A DNA stretch of 64,000 nucleotides from Flavobacterium bizetiae (GTDB lineage: Bacteria; Bacteroidota; Bacteroidia; Flavobacteriales; Flavobacteriaceae), in contig NZ_CADCSU010000068.1 of NCBI RefSeq assembly GCF_902804475.1, forward strand, positions 21,455-85,454. Reading direction: 5' to 3'. A program made the translations under genes and the position numbers. The notes under the pieces are model-generated. The model saw only the letters and a list, made by a program, of their open reading frames with translations, made no database searches and was not told where the DNA came from. Positions within the stretch are counted from its first letter, which is position 1. The number at the start of each line of letters is the position of its first letter. Shown in pieces: positions 26,910 to 36,600 of the stretch.

Positions 26910-27980
26910 ATGAATAGAAGACAATTTATAATCGGAAATTCTCTTGCTGTTATGGCGCTTTGTCTTCCATTTTCGGCGAAAGCCATAAATGTATTAGACG
27001 ATCCTAAGCTTTCAGATTTCGAGAAAAGACTTCGACCAGTTGGGCGCGCTTTAGAATTTGAAGATTATTACGTTTGGTGCAACAGTCCGATTGAAGGTCC
27101 GGACGGGAAAATTCATGTGTTTTTCTCCCGATGGCCCAAAGCAAAAGGCATGAGCGGATGGATCAATAGTTCTGAAATTGCGCATGCTGTGGCCAACAGT
27201 CCGGAAGGTCCGTATGAATATGTAAGCACAATTTTAGCCCCGAGAGGAGCAGGATTTTGGGACGCCACAACCTGTCATAATCCCAGCATTCATTTTGTAG
27301 ACGGAAAATATGCCCTGTTTTTTATGGGAAATGCTAACGGAAAAATGAATACAAAACGAATTGGTTTGGCCACTTCGGATTCTCTTTACGGACCCTGGAA
27401 AAGACCGGATGAACCCTTATTGCTTCCGGGAAAAGAAGGCGCCTGGGATGATCTTCTAACAACCAATCCTTCGTTTCTCAAACATCCAAATGGTGAATAT
27501 TGGTTGTATTATAAATCATTAGATACAGAGAATTACGAGCATCCAAAATTCCCCGTTAAGGGAAATAGAAAATACGGACTGGCAATTGCCAAATCGCTTC
27601 AAGGCCCTTATATAAAATACGAAGATAATCCGGTAATTGATTTTTCTAAATTGGGAGATAATAAACAATGCGAAGACGCTTTTGTATGGTATGAAAACAA
27701 GAAATTCAAAATGCTGGCCAGAGATATGGGCGTTTTTGGTATAGATTACGGATTGTACATGGATTCTGATGACGGGAAACATTGGAGTGATCCTCAAATT
27801 GCCTATCAGCCTTTAAATAAATACATCAACCAGCCTGAAGCACCTAAACATTTGAATCGTTACGGTAGGGTAGAGCGTCCGCAGTTATTGTTTCAAAACG
27901 GAAAACCAACTTATTTATTTACCGCTTCGCAAGGAGGAAAATACGAAACTGCTTCAGCATTTATTTTTAAAATAGTTTGA
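26910..27980 (+). CDS. Secreted five-bladed beta-propeller glycoside hydrolase (GH43/GH117-like)
   Basis: 356 residues. The N-terminus (NRRQFIIG, hydrophobic core, AKA) resembles a twin-arginine signal. The rest carries repeated beta-propeller patterns: GPDGKIHVFFSRWPK, CHNPSIHFVDGKYALFFMGN, GPWKRPDEPLLLPG, NPSFLKHPNGEYWLYYKS and CEDAFVWYENKKFKMLARD. Acidic residues at blade starts are compatible with clan GH-F or related furanosidases and galactosidases. The exact family and substrate cannot be fixed by eye. In context it probably removes a side-chain sugar (arabinose or galactose) from rhamnogalacturonan. Confidence 0.75.
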   Translation: MNRRQFIIGNSLAVMALCLPFSAKAINVLDDPKLSDFEKRLRPVGRALEFEDYYVWCNSPIEGPDGKIHVFFSRWPKAKGMSGWINSSEIAHAVANSPEGPYEYVSTILAPRGAGFWDATTCHNPSIHFVDGKYALFFMGNANGKMNTKRIGLATSDSLYGPWKRPDEPLLLPGKEGAWDDLLTTNPSFLKHPNGEYWLYYKSLDTENYEHPKFPVKGNRKYGLAIAKSLQGPYIKYEDNPVIDFSKLGDNKQCEDAFVWYENKKFKMLARDMGVFGIDYGLYMDSDDGKHWSDPQIAYQPLNKYINQPEAPKHLNRYGRVERPQLLFQNGKPTYLFTASQGGKYETASAFIFKIV

Positions 27981-28106
27981 AAGGTGCCGAGGAACAAAGT
28001 AGTAAAGCTATATGAATTGAAACAATTGAAAGACCTTTGGAGATAATGTAAAACCGATGCATCTATTTGTTTAAAAAATTACGCCTAACATAAAACATTA
28101 GAAAAA

Positions 28107-28436
28107 ATGGAAAATAATACAACAGTAAGAAATGCTTTTACAATGCAATTAAAACCAGGTTTTGAAGCCGAATATAAATTACGTCACGATACAATCTGGC
28201 CGGAATTGCAAACCTTACTTTCAGAAAGCGGAATACAGGATTATAGTATTTTTTTGGATGAAAAAACTTTGACTCTTTTTGCGGTTCAAAAACTGAGTAA
28301 AGATTTTGATACTAATTTTTTACCGAATCATCCCATTGTGAAAAAATGGTGGAGTTATATGGGAGATATAATGGAGACCAATGCGGATAATTCGCCCAAA
28401 ACAATTGTGTTAAAAGAGGTTTTTCATCTGGATTAA
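28107..28436 (+). CDS. rhaM: L-rhamnose mutarotase
   Basis: 109 residues, normal length for the RhaM/RhaU family, without a signal peptide. It interconverts alpha and beta anomers of L-rhamnose in the cytoplasm. Conserved elements: MQLKPGFEAEYKLRHDTIWPEL (contains the catalytic-site His), YSIFLDEKTLTLFAV and a late HPIVKKWWSYMGDIMETN. It is the only cytoplasmic rhamnose enzyme in this window and supports rhamnose as the released sugar. Confidence 0.93.
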   Translation: MENNTTVRNAFTMQLKPGFEAEYKLRHDTIWPELQTLLSESGIQDYSIFLDEKTLTLFAVQKLSKDFDTNFLPNHPIVKKWWSYMGDIMETNADNSPKTIVLKEVFHLD

Positions 28437-28472
28437 TTGACTAAATTGTTCCTCAAATAAAAATAAAAAAGA

Positions 28473-29762
28473 ATGAAAAATATTATAAAATATTACGCGC
28501 CTATTGCATTGTCAGTATTAATTTTTGCGAGTTGTAATGCTCAGAAAAAATCGGCAGGAAGTACCATTGTTTTAAAAAACACCACAAATATAGAAGTACC
28601 CCAAAAAGCCATTTCGATAAAAAGAAATCAATTATCCTTAAATAATCAAACAGGAACTTATCCTGTTTTAATTTATAAAAACGACACAATTCCTGCGCAG
28701 CTAAATGATTTGGATGGAGACGGAAAATGGGACGAACTTTTTCTGGTAACTGATTTTACTGCTAAAGAAATAAAAACAGCAACCTTAAGATGGTCTGAAA
28801 CGGATCCTAAATTTCCGTTAAAAACAAGCGCGAGATTCGGAAAACGAGAAGCTAAAAACCTGCCCGTTCATCCGGCGACAGAAGAAGTTTTAATGGCCAA
28901 TGAGGTACATAAAAAATTAGGTTATCAAAAATACCAAACCGACGGACCAAGCTGGGAGAATGACAAAGTAGGTTTTAGACATTATCTGGACGGAAGAAAT
29001 TCAAAAGATGTTTTCGGGAAAAGAATCCCTGCGATAACACCAGAAGATGTGGGTATTAATAGCAAAGGAGCCGTTGAGGATAATTACCATGTGATGCATG
29101 ATTGGGGAAGGGATATTTTTCCTGTTGGGAATTCTGCCGGACTTGGCGGTTTTGCTTTATTGATCGATAATAAAATTAACCGACTTGGGATTATTGGCAG
29201 CGATACGATAAATAATATTGAAAAAACAACATTCAAAATTGTGAGTGAAGGACCTGTAAATTCGGTTTTAAGTTATACGTATCAAAATTGGGAAGCATCA
29301 GGAAATAAATATCAGGCGCAGGAAACGAGCTCAATTTGGCCAGGAATGTATGGCTATAAAAACACGATTTGGGTAAATGGTTTAAAAGGAAACGAAACAC
29401 TGGTTGTAGCATTTTCGAACCTAAACAACCAAAATCAGCTACAAGTTATTGATGCGGGAGATTTTGTGTGTTTCATACAACACGATAAACTAACCTACGA
29501 ACGCCAATGGATTTTGGGAACGGCTGTGATTGTACCAAAAAATGTTTATAAGGGATATATCGAAGCGCCTAAAACAGGAAAATTAACAGATTCATATTTG
29601 ATAAAAATTTCTGCAAAAAACAATCAGCAAGTGAGTTATTACCCAATTGCCGGATGGGAATTAAGCGCAGACAAGAATTTTAAAGACTCAGCCTATTTTA
29701 CAAATTACGTAACAACTTTAGCGAAACAGCTTTCAGCCAAGATTAAGGTTGAGATGAAGTAA
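28473..29762 (+). CDS. DUF4861 lipoprotein of the pectin locus
   Basis: 429 residues with a lipoprotein signal peptide (ASCN, Cys about residue 21). Features match DUF4861 as recalled: PVLIYKNDTIPAQLNDLDGDGKWDELFL near the N-terminus, GWEL near the C-terminus, and FRHYLDGRNSKDVFGKRIP with DNYHVMHDWGRDIFPVG in the middle. Members occur in pectin and alginate loci and are uncharacterised or assigned as accessory hydrolases. It is probably attached to the outer membrane. Confidence 0.78.
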   Translation: MKNIIKYYAPIALSVLIFASCNAQKKSAGSTIVLKNTTNIEVPQKAISIKRNQLSLNNQTGTYPVLIYKNDTIPAQLNDLDGDGKWDELFLVTDFTAKEIKTATLRWSETDPKFPLKTSARFGKREAKNLPVHPATEEVLMANEVHKKLGYQKYQTDGPSWENDKVGFRHYLDGRNSKDVFGKRIPAITPEDVGINSKGAVEDNYHVMHDWGRDIFPVGNSAGLGGFALLIDNKINRLGIIGSDTINNIEKTTFKIVSEGPVNSVLSYTYQNWEASGNKYQAQETSSIWPGMYGYKNTIWVNGLKGNETLVVAFSNLNNQNQLQVIDAGDFVCFIQHDKLTYERQWILGTAVIVPKNVYKGYIEAPKTGKLTDSYLIKISAKNNQQVSYYPIAGWELSADKNFKDSAYFTNYVTTLAKQLSAKIKVEMK

Positions 29763-29958
29763 GGTGCGTAAACTGCAAAGTTTTTCATCTTGAGAAACGA
29801 GAGATCGCACTTGAAACTCGACAAAGATTGACGATTTTCTTTATGGCGTTTCAAGTGTGGTCCTTCCTTTGTCAGGATTGACAAGATTGCACAAAAAGAT
29901 TATTATGAAAACGAGACTAGCTCCTGAAAAAAATAACTAACACTAACACAAAACCAAA
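29763..29958. repeat. Intergenic dispersed-repeat region, copy 2
   Basis: ATCTTGAGAAACGAGAGATC (29788-29807), then CAAAGATTGACGATTTT, closely resembles the segment near 26691-26740. The shared block is about 50 bp. No gene is seen. Confidence 0.5.
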
Positions 29959-31287
29959 ATGAAAAATATTTTTAGAATTTTAATCTGTATCATTGGATTT
30001 TCGCAGACTTCCTTTTCGCAGCATTATGCAAATGATAAATTTCCTGACGGAAGTGAAATTACCAACTGGTTTAAGGATTATTCTAAGATTCAGTTGAAAG
30101 ATCTGGGCAAAAAATACACCATCACAGATTTTGGAGTAGCAAAGGATAGTACCAAAATTCAGACCATCGCCATTCAGAAAGTGATTGATAAAGCCGCAGC
30201 AAATGGTGGAGGGGTTATTATAATTCCCAAAGGTGTTTTTTTAAGCGGGGCTTTGTTTTTTAAACCCAAAACGACTTTATACCTTTCAGAGGGCGGAGTT
30301 CTGAAAGGATCTGATAATATTGCAGATTTCCCGATTATGCCATCCAGAATGGAAGGACAAAATCTGGATTATTTTCCGGCTTTGGTCAATGCGTACGGAG
30401 TAGATAATTTTTCGATTTCAGGAAAAGGAACCATTAACGGAAACGGGAAAAAGTATTGGGATGCTTTCTGGGAGCGACGCAAGGAAAATCCAAAATGTAC
30501 AAATCTCGAAGTATCAAGGCCTCGATTGGTTTTTATTTGGGGATCAAATAATGTGCAACTTCAGGATGTAAAACTGATTAATTCAGGTTTCTGGACGAAC
30601 CATTTTTATAAATGTAATAATGTAAAATTGCTGGATCTGTATATTTTTTCTCCTCATCTTACTTCAAAAGCGCCAAGTACAGATGCAATCGACATTGATA
30701 TTTGCACGAATTTTTTAGTAAAAGGCTGTTACCTTTCGGTTAATGATGATGCAATTGCTTTAAAAGGTGGAAAAGGACCGTATGCAGATCAGGATAAAAA
30801 CAACGGTCCTAATGCCAATATTATTATAGAGGATTGCACTTTTGGGTTCTGTCATTCGGCGCTAACAAACGGAAGCGAATCGATACACAATAGAAATGTA
30901 ATTATGCGCAATTGCAAAATTGATGGAGCTTCGCGATTATTATGGCTAAAAATGAGACCTGATACACCACAACGATATGAATATATACGTGTAGAAGATA
31001 TTAAAGGAGAAGCCAAAACGTGTCTGGCGGTTTTTGCCTGGAAACAATTTTTTGATTTAAAAGGACGTCCTGATGTTCCCTTGTCGTATGGAGATCATAT
31101 TACTTTAAAAAATATAGACTTAAAATGTGATACTTTTTATGGAGTAGAAAATGATCCAAATGTTCGTTTATCTAATTTTTCATTTGAAAATTTAAACATT
31201 CAGGCGACAAAAACAAGCATTGATAAAAGCATAATAAATGGTGTAAATTTTACAGATGTTTACGTGAATAAGCAGTTGGTTGAGTAA
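29959..31287 (+). CDS. Polygalacturonase-type glycoside hydrolase, GH28
   Basis: 442 residues with a signal peptide ending at SFSQ. It is a right-handed parallel beta-helix enzyme. Family signatures in order: STDAIDID (usual NTD), VNDDAIALKGG (the DD pair), CHSALTNGSE (usual GHG/SHG) and LKMRP (usual RIK). It hydrolyses galacturonan or rhamnogalacturonan backbones, and in this locus it may act on alternating rhamnose-galacturonate units. It probably acts in the periplasm or at the surface. Confidence 0.92.
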   Translation: MKNIFRILICIIGFSQTSFSQHYANDKFPDGSEITNWFKDYSKIQLKDLGKKYTITDFGVAKDSTKIQTIAIQKVIDKAAANGGGVIIIPKGVFLSGALFFKPKTTLYLSEGGVLKGSDNIADFPIMPSRMEGQNLDYFPALVNAYGVDNFSISGKGTINGNGKKYWDAFWERRKENPKCTNLEVSRPRLVFIWGSNNVQLQDVKLINSGFWTNHFYKCNNVKLLDLYIFSPHLTSKAPSTDAIDIDICTNFLVKGCYLSVNDDAIALKGGKGPYADQDKNNGPNANIIIEDCTFGFCHSALTNGSESIHNRNVIMRNCKIDGASRLLWLKMRPDTPQRYEYIRVEDIKGEAKTCLAVFAWKQFFDLKGRPDVPLSYGDHITLKNIDLKCDTFYGVENDPNVRLSNFSFENLNIQATKTSIDKSIINGVNFTDVYVNKQLVE

Positions 31288-31605
31288 TTTTTCCTCAAAT
31301 TCCCGGTTAATCTCAGGTTTATAAGCGGCGAAAAGTTAAAATTTAAGACCGTTTTTTGTGATTTAGTCAAAAAAAGACAAATTATTTTTAGCTGTTTTTT
31401 GCACCTTGTATAAGCAGCTGTTTTTATAGTTGAAGAAATAAGTGATTGATTAGTAGTTGTTTGGTTCTTCTGGGGTTCACGAAAAAAAGCGAGGTAAATT
31501 TAATGTTAAATCCAAGACTGAAAAACACTGATAATTTTAACGTGAAATATGTTGTAACTATCAATCAAACTTTTATTTTTGCTGCTTAATTTAATAATTA
31601 TAAGC
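31288..31605. other. Intergenic region before the histone H1-like gene
   Basis: 318 bp of AT-rich DNA. The last 55 bp hold the promoter listed separately. A weak GCTG/CAGC hairpin near 31391-31421 may end the GH28 transcript. Nothing else was seen. Confidence 0.5.
31552..31581 (+). promoter_or_regulatory. Promoter of the histone H1-like gene
   Basis: TTG at 31552-31554, a 19 bp spacer and TATTTTTG at 31574-31581 match the Bacteroidota -33/-7 consensus. The implied start of transcription near 31588 rules out the ATG at 31579 and supports the ATG at 31606. Confidence 0.7.
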
Positions 31606-31782
31606 ATGAAAGATCTATTAGTAAAAATCAACGCCGAAATTGACACATTTAGAGCAGAAGCTGAATCTTTAACAGAAAAAGGTGTTAAAGCTGCTGGACC
31701 AAGAGCTCGTAAAGCTACTTTAGAAATTGAAAAACTTTTAAAAGAGTTTAGAAAAGTTTCTATCGAAGAATCAAAAAAATAA
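31606..31782 (+). CDS. Small histone H1-like DNA-binding protein
   Basis: 58 residues starting MKDLLVKINAEIDTF, helical and rich in Lys, Ala and Glu, with the motif KGVKAAGPRARKATLEIEKLLKEFRK. It matches the short Hc1/H1-like proteins common in Bacteroidota, which are thought to bind DNA and affect nucleoid structure. The ATG at 31606 was chosen because a strong promoter lies just upstream, inside the longer open frame that starts at 31579. It is unrelated to pectin breakdown and appears to be a core gene interrupting the locus. Confidence 0.85.
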   Translation: MKDLLVKINAEIDTFRAEAESLTEKGVKAAGPRARKATLEIEKLLKEFRKVSIEESKK

Positions 31783-31800
31783 TATTTTTATTCAAAATAA

Positions 31801-31835
31801 AACCTCGTTTAAGCAATTAAACGAGGTTTTTTTAT
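31801..31835. terminator. Bidirectional terminator
   Basis: AACCTCGTTTAA (31801-31812) pairs perfectly with TTAAACGAGGTT (31817-31828) around GCAA, with A-rich and T-rich flanks. It serves the histone-like gene and the convergent esterase gene. Confidence 0.85.
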
Positions 31836-31891
31836 TTAAAGCAATATCGTTTACAACAAAAAAAGATTTTGAAGATCTCACGATTCACAAT

Positions 31892-33400
31892 TCATAATTT
31901 TACCTCAATATAATCCTTAAGACCGCATTCTTTTAATTTTTTAATGCTTTCCGCCACTGATAAGGCATTAAAATTGGCACCTTCTGCGCCAGTATGCGTG
32001 TGATCTTTAGGGAAAAATGCTTTTACCTTTTCCTTACCCAAAGCCTCGTATTTAAGGGCTACAACTTCATTTAAATCAATATAGAACACTTTTTCTTTAT
32101 CGGCGGCCTCTTTAGACCATTTTCCGTATGTATCGCTTCGTCGTTCTACTTTATCATTTGGCCATTCATTTCGTGGCGTTTGGCTCAAAACAATGGGTAT
32201 AGCGCCTTTTTCTTTAGCCTCGCGAATAAATTTAGTCATGTACCACCCAAAAGTGTGCACGATTTCTTTAGAGCCATCTGTAAGAATAACTTCCTGTGTT
32301 TCATCGCCGCTTCCTTTGAGAGAGCCTCTAAATTTTTCTTTATCAATAGCTCCGGCATCGTTATGCCCGAATTGAATTAGTATAAAATCTCCCGGTTGCA
32401 ACTTGTTTTTAACTTCCTCCCAAAGACCTTCATGATCAAAAGTTCTGGTACTTCTGCCGCCTCTGGCTTTATTAATGACTTCAATTCTGGTAGTATCGCA
32501 ATACGCAGGAAACGGGACTCCCCAACCTACAGCATTTGGATCACTGTTATTGTTGGCCATGGTTGAATCGCCAATTAAATAAACCTTCTTTTTGGCAGGA
32601 ATCACAATTTTGGGATCTTTTAAAATGTAATTTTTTAAAGAATTTTTGCTTTCTTTTAATTGATTAATAATTACAGAAGCAGAAAGTACAGCGCCCTTGG
32701 CCGAGGTATGCGTATGATCTTTTTTATAAAAGTAAGTTCCCGTTACCTTTTGCTCGCCCAGTTTTTCCATTTCAAGGGCCATTTTATCATTCAAATCGAT
32801 AAAAGTCACTTTCTCCTTATCGGCAACTTGTTTGGCCCATAAACCATACGACTGGTTATTGCGGGGCACTTTTCCTTCTTTCCAGTCGTTTCTTGGAATG
32901 GGAGAACAAACAATAGGAATCGCTCCTTTTGATTTTGCTTCACGAATTACCTTCTGAATATACCAGCCGTAACTGTGAATGATTTCATGTTTTTTAGTCA
33001 GTATATTATCAATTTCCTGTGTTTCGTTTCCAATTCCTTTGATCGTTCCGCGTGCGCGAAGACTATCATTTAAAGGGCCATCATCATTGTGCCCAAACTG
33101 AATCAGGACATAATCTCCCTTTTTAAGTTTATTTAAAACAGCAATCCACAAGCCTTTATCCTGAAAAGTTCTGCTGCTTGTACCGCCTAAAGCGTGATTT
33201 TCGATATTTATTTTTGTTGTATCTAAAAACTGTCCAATATAATCTCCCCAGCCCCAAAGTCCGCCGGAACCATCGCCTTTACCATTTTTTACAGTCGAAT
33301 CGCCTACCATAAAAAGCGTGGGTTTATTTTCTTGTTTTAAAGTGAAATTGAAAAATAGAAAAGCCAGGGATAAAAAAGAAAGTAATTTAATTGATTTCAT
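31892..33400 (-). CDS. Rhamnogalacturonan acetylesterase with two SGNH domains (CE12-like)
   Basis: 502 residues from the ATG at 33400, giving a normal signal peptide. The open frame runs back to an ATG at 33418. Two homologous catalytic domains lie in tandem. The first has FMVGDSTVKNG, ALGGTSSRTF, QFGHNDDGP and KKDHTHTSAKGA. The second has YLIGDSTMANN, ARGGRSTRTF, QFGHNDAGA and PKDHTHTGAEGA. Each keeps the Ser (GDS), Gly, Asn (GHND) and Asp/His (DHTH) blocks, so both should be active. Single-domain CE12 enzymes are about 250 residues, so this is a duplication. It removes acetyl groups from the rhamnogalacturonan backbone. Confidence 0.92.
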   Translation of the reverse strand: MKSIKLLSFLSLAFLFFNFTLKQENKPTLFMVGDSTVKNGKGDGSGGLWGWGDYIGQFLDTTKINIENHALGGTSSRTFQDKGLWIAVLNKLKKGDYVLIQFGHNDDGPLNDSLRARGTIKGIGNETQEIDNILTKKHEIIHSYGWYIQKVIREAKSKGAIPIVCSPIPRNDWKEGKVPRNNQSYGLWAKQVADKEKVTFIDLNDKMALEMEKLGEQKVTGTYFYKKDHTHTSAKGAVLSASVIINQLKESKNSLKNYILKDPKIVIPAKKKVYLIGDSTMANNNSDPNAVGWGVPFPAYCDTTRIEVINKARGGRSTRTFDHEGLWEEVKNKLQPGDFILIQFGHNDAGAIDKEKFRGSLKGSGDETQEVILTDGSKEIVHTFGWYMTKFIREAKEKGAIPIVLSQTPRNEWPNDKVERRSDTYGKWSKEAADKEKVFYIDLNEVVALKYEALGKEKVKAFFPKDHTHTGAEGANFNALSVAESIKKLKECGLKDYIEVKL

Positions 33401-33437
33401 ATAGTTAAATTGTAACATAGTTAATTTGATGTTATTT

Positions 33438-33483
33438 CAAAACTAGCAGTTCTGTTTTTATAAAGTATCCTGTACTATGATGT
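33438..33483 (-). promoter_or_regulatory. Tandem-decamer promoter of the CE12-like esterase
   Basis: On the minus strand, ACATCATAGT (7 of 10 matches to the decamer) then ACAGGATACT (33473-33464), 18 bp, then a perfect -7 box TAGTTTTG (33445-33438). The leader to the ATG is about 30 nt. Confidence 0.62.
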
Positions 33484-33522
33484 TAAAATACAATAGGATT
33501 ATAAATTATTATATTGCAAAAA

Positions 33523-33542
33523 TCAGGTAGGTACAGGATACT
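33523..33542 (+). promoter_or_regulatory. Decamer pair upstream of the DUF4450 gene
   Basis: TCAGGTAGGT (6 of 10 matches) followed by a perfect ACAGGATACT, pointing to the DUF4450 gene. No good -7 box lies 18 bp downstream, so this may be a weaker promoter or an upstream site shared with the divergent esterase. Confidence 0.4.
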
Positions 33543-33627
33543 ATACCACTAAAAAACAAAGAAATTGCATCCGCATTACGCAATTAATATCATCCGAATC
33601 TAAGGATAATTCATTTTTTACAACACT

Positions 33628-36600
33628 ATGAGAATTAAAAAACAATCTATTCAAACCCTGACAGCTTTATTTTTAATGTGTTCTATCGTCGTTTTTGGAC
33701 AAGAAAATAAAACTCCCCGCAAGATACATTACGCGCCGGAAGGAAATAGTTTTGTTTTAAAAAATGGAACCAGAAAATTCAACAGAGCATTATATGGTTC
33801 TAATACAGGCTTTCGAGTAGAAAGTGGCGATTTGCCTGAATTTGCAATGTATATGCCGGGCATGGGAGGAAATTTTAAATTAGGTCTTGTAAACGGAAAT
33901 GAAAGCAAATGGATTACCGAAACAGCAAAAATTGATACGCGTTACGTTTTAGGTACGATGCATTATACGATTGAAGATCCCATTTTAGGAAACGGGAAAT
34001 TATTTGTAGATGTTGTAGCCTTAAAAGAAAGCGAAGGTTTTATTGTAAAAGTGTACGGTAAAAACGTATCAAAAAACACCAGTTTAATTTGGGCTTTTGG
34101 CGGAGCAACCGGAAAAAAGTTTAGCCGTGATGGCGATATCGGCGCTGATCCTGAATCGGTTTTTTACCTTCAGCCGGATTATTGTATCAATAATAAATAC
34201 ACGATCAAAAAACAATCATTTCTATTAGAATATGGCTCTGAAAGCAACAAACAAAAGACAGGAAATAATAAAAACCTAACCGGATTTTTCCCGGAATCAG
34301 TAACCCGTTTGGCCAATGCCAAAACGCAAAATAAGCCATTAGAACTTTATACTTCAAATCCTGAATCGCTGAGTCTCCTTACAGGAAAAATAAAAACGAT
34401 ATCAGAAAAAGGAGATTATTGGTTGTTTTTGGCAGAAGATTCAAAAACAAATTACAATCAAAAAAGCATCACTCAATTGTATGAAAAGTCAGTGCAGCAA
34501 ACGCAACTCTTAGCCAATAGAGTAAAGGTTTCAAGTCCCGATCCGTACATTAATACATTGGGATCTGCACTTTCGATAGCAGCTGACGGAATCTGGGAAA
34601 GTCCCGCTTATCTTCATGGCGCGATTGCGTGGAGAATGTATCTAAATGCCTGGCGCGGCGCTTATACAGCAGATCCTTTGGGTTGGCACGATCGGGCAAA
34701 AACGCATTTTACCAGTTACAGCAATTCGCAGGTAACAAGTCCTGAAAGTGGCCCCATTGTATTTGATGAAGAAAGAAATTTAGCGCGCCAGAAAGAAGAA
34801 ATAGGAACATCGATGTTCAGCAGCGGCTATATTAGCCGAAGCCCAAACAAGAATAACGTGGCGCATCATTATGATATGAATTTGGTTTTTATAGATCAGA
34901 TGTTACGACACTTTAAATGGACGGGGGATACAACATTCATAAAAGAAATGTGGCCAACAATTCAGCGACATTTAAATTGGGAAAAAAGAAATTTCGATCC
35001 CGACGGAGACGGATTGTACGATGCTTATGCGTCAATTTGGGCCAGTGATGCCTTGCAATATAGCGGAGGTGGAGTCATTCATTCTTCGGCCTATAATTAT
35101 TATGCGAATAAAACTGTTGCTCAAATTGCAAAGAAAATTCAGCAAGATGAAAATCCGTTTACCAAGGAAGCTGCTAAAATTCTAAAAGCCACAAACAGCC
35201 AGCTTTGGGTACCAAATAAAGGGATTTTCGCCGAGTACAAAGACGCTTTAGGAAACCGATTATTGCACGATACACCCGGAATATGGAGCATTTATCACAC
35301 GATAGATTCAGAATTATCGAATCCTTTTGAGAGTTATCAAATGCTGGATTATGTTACTAATCAGATTCCGCATATTCCAATTTCGGCAGAAGGATTAGAC
35401 AAAAAGGATCTTTATGTGATTAGTACAACTAATTGGCAGCCTTATACATGGTCGACAAATAATGTGGCTTTAGCCGAACAATTGCATACTTCACTAGCTT
35501 TCTGGCAAGGCGGACAATCAGAAAAAGCCTTTACAATGTGGGAAAGCGCTTTGGTAGAAAGTATGTATTTAGGCGCTTCGCCAGGAGGTTTCGAGCAGCT
35601 TTTGTATCAGGATGCCATGCGTGGCGAATTGTACCGCGATTTTGCTGACCCGATTGGTATGGCTTCGCGAACTTTGGTCGAAGGACTTTTTGGAATTCAG
35701 CCCGATGCTTTGGCCGAAGTTTTAACCATCAAACCCGGATTTCCTGAAAAATGGAATCAGGCTTCTTTAACAATTCCGGATATTTCGATTGATTTTAAAA
35801 GAGAAAATAAAGAAGAAAAGTATCAAATCAAGAATCAGTTTTCGACCAAAATGAATTTGAATCTGGTTTTAAATTCGTCTTACGAAGCAGTAGAAAGCAT
35901 TATCGTCAACGGAAAATCAGTTTTGTGGAAACCAGTTCCGGAAAATATCGGAAATCCAAAAATAAGCATCGAAGTTCCGTACAATAACCTTTATGATATT
36001 ACCATTAAATGGAAAGGAGATTCGGTAGAAAATAGTCCGTCAAAAGAAAATTATGCTGTCAATGAAATAGTAGAATTAAAAACTTCTAAAGCTAAAATTA
36101 TATCCCTATACGATCCTCAATTGGTTTTAAGTGAAATTTCGAAAACGGAAAATTCGCTCAAGGCAAAAGTGAATTCGCTGGGCAATAAACTCTTTTTTAT
36201 AGAATTAAAACAAGGCGAATTATCGTGGTGGAAACCCATTCATGTAAATGTAAAAGAACAAAATAAATTCAATAAAGAAAGTACAAACTGGGATCTGCCA
36301 TTGGATAAATCAAAACGAGCAGAAACAATCTCGCTTTCATCGTTTTTTAACTCCAAAGTAGTGGATATTTTCAATTACGAATATCTCTCGCCACGACCGC
36401 AAACAGTAACATTACAATTGCCAAAACAAGGAATTGGAAATTGGTGTTATCCCAATATTTCAGTAAAAATAGATGACAAAGGATTACGCGAAAAAGCAAA
36501 AACAAACGGACAGATTACAACGCCAAACGGAATCCCGTTTCAAACGCCTTCTGATGAAAATCAAAAAAATATTGCCTTCACATCCATGTGGGATAATTTC

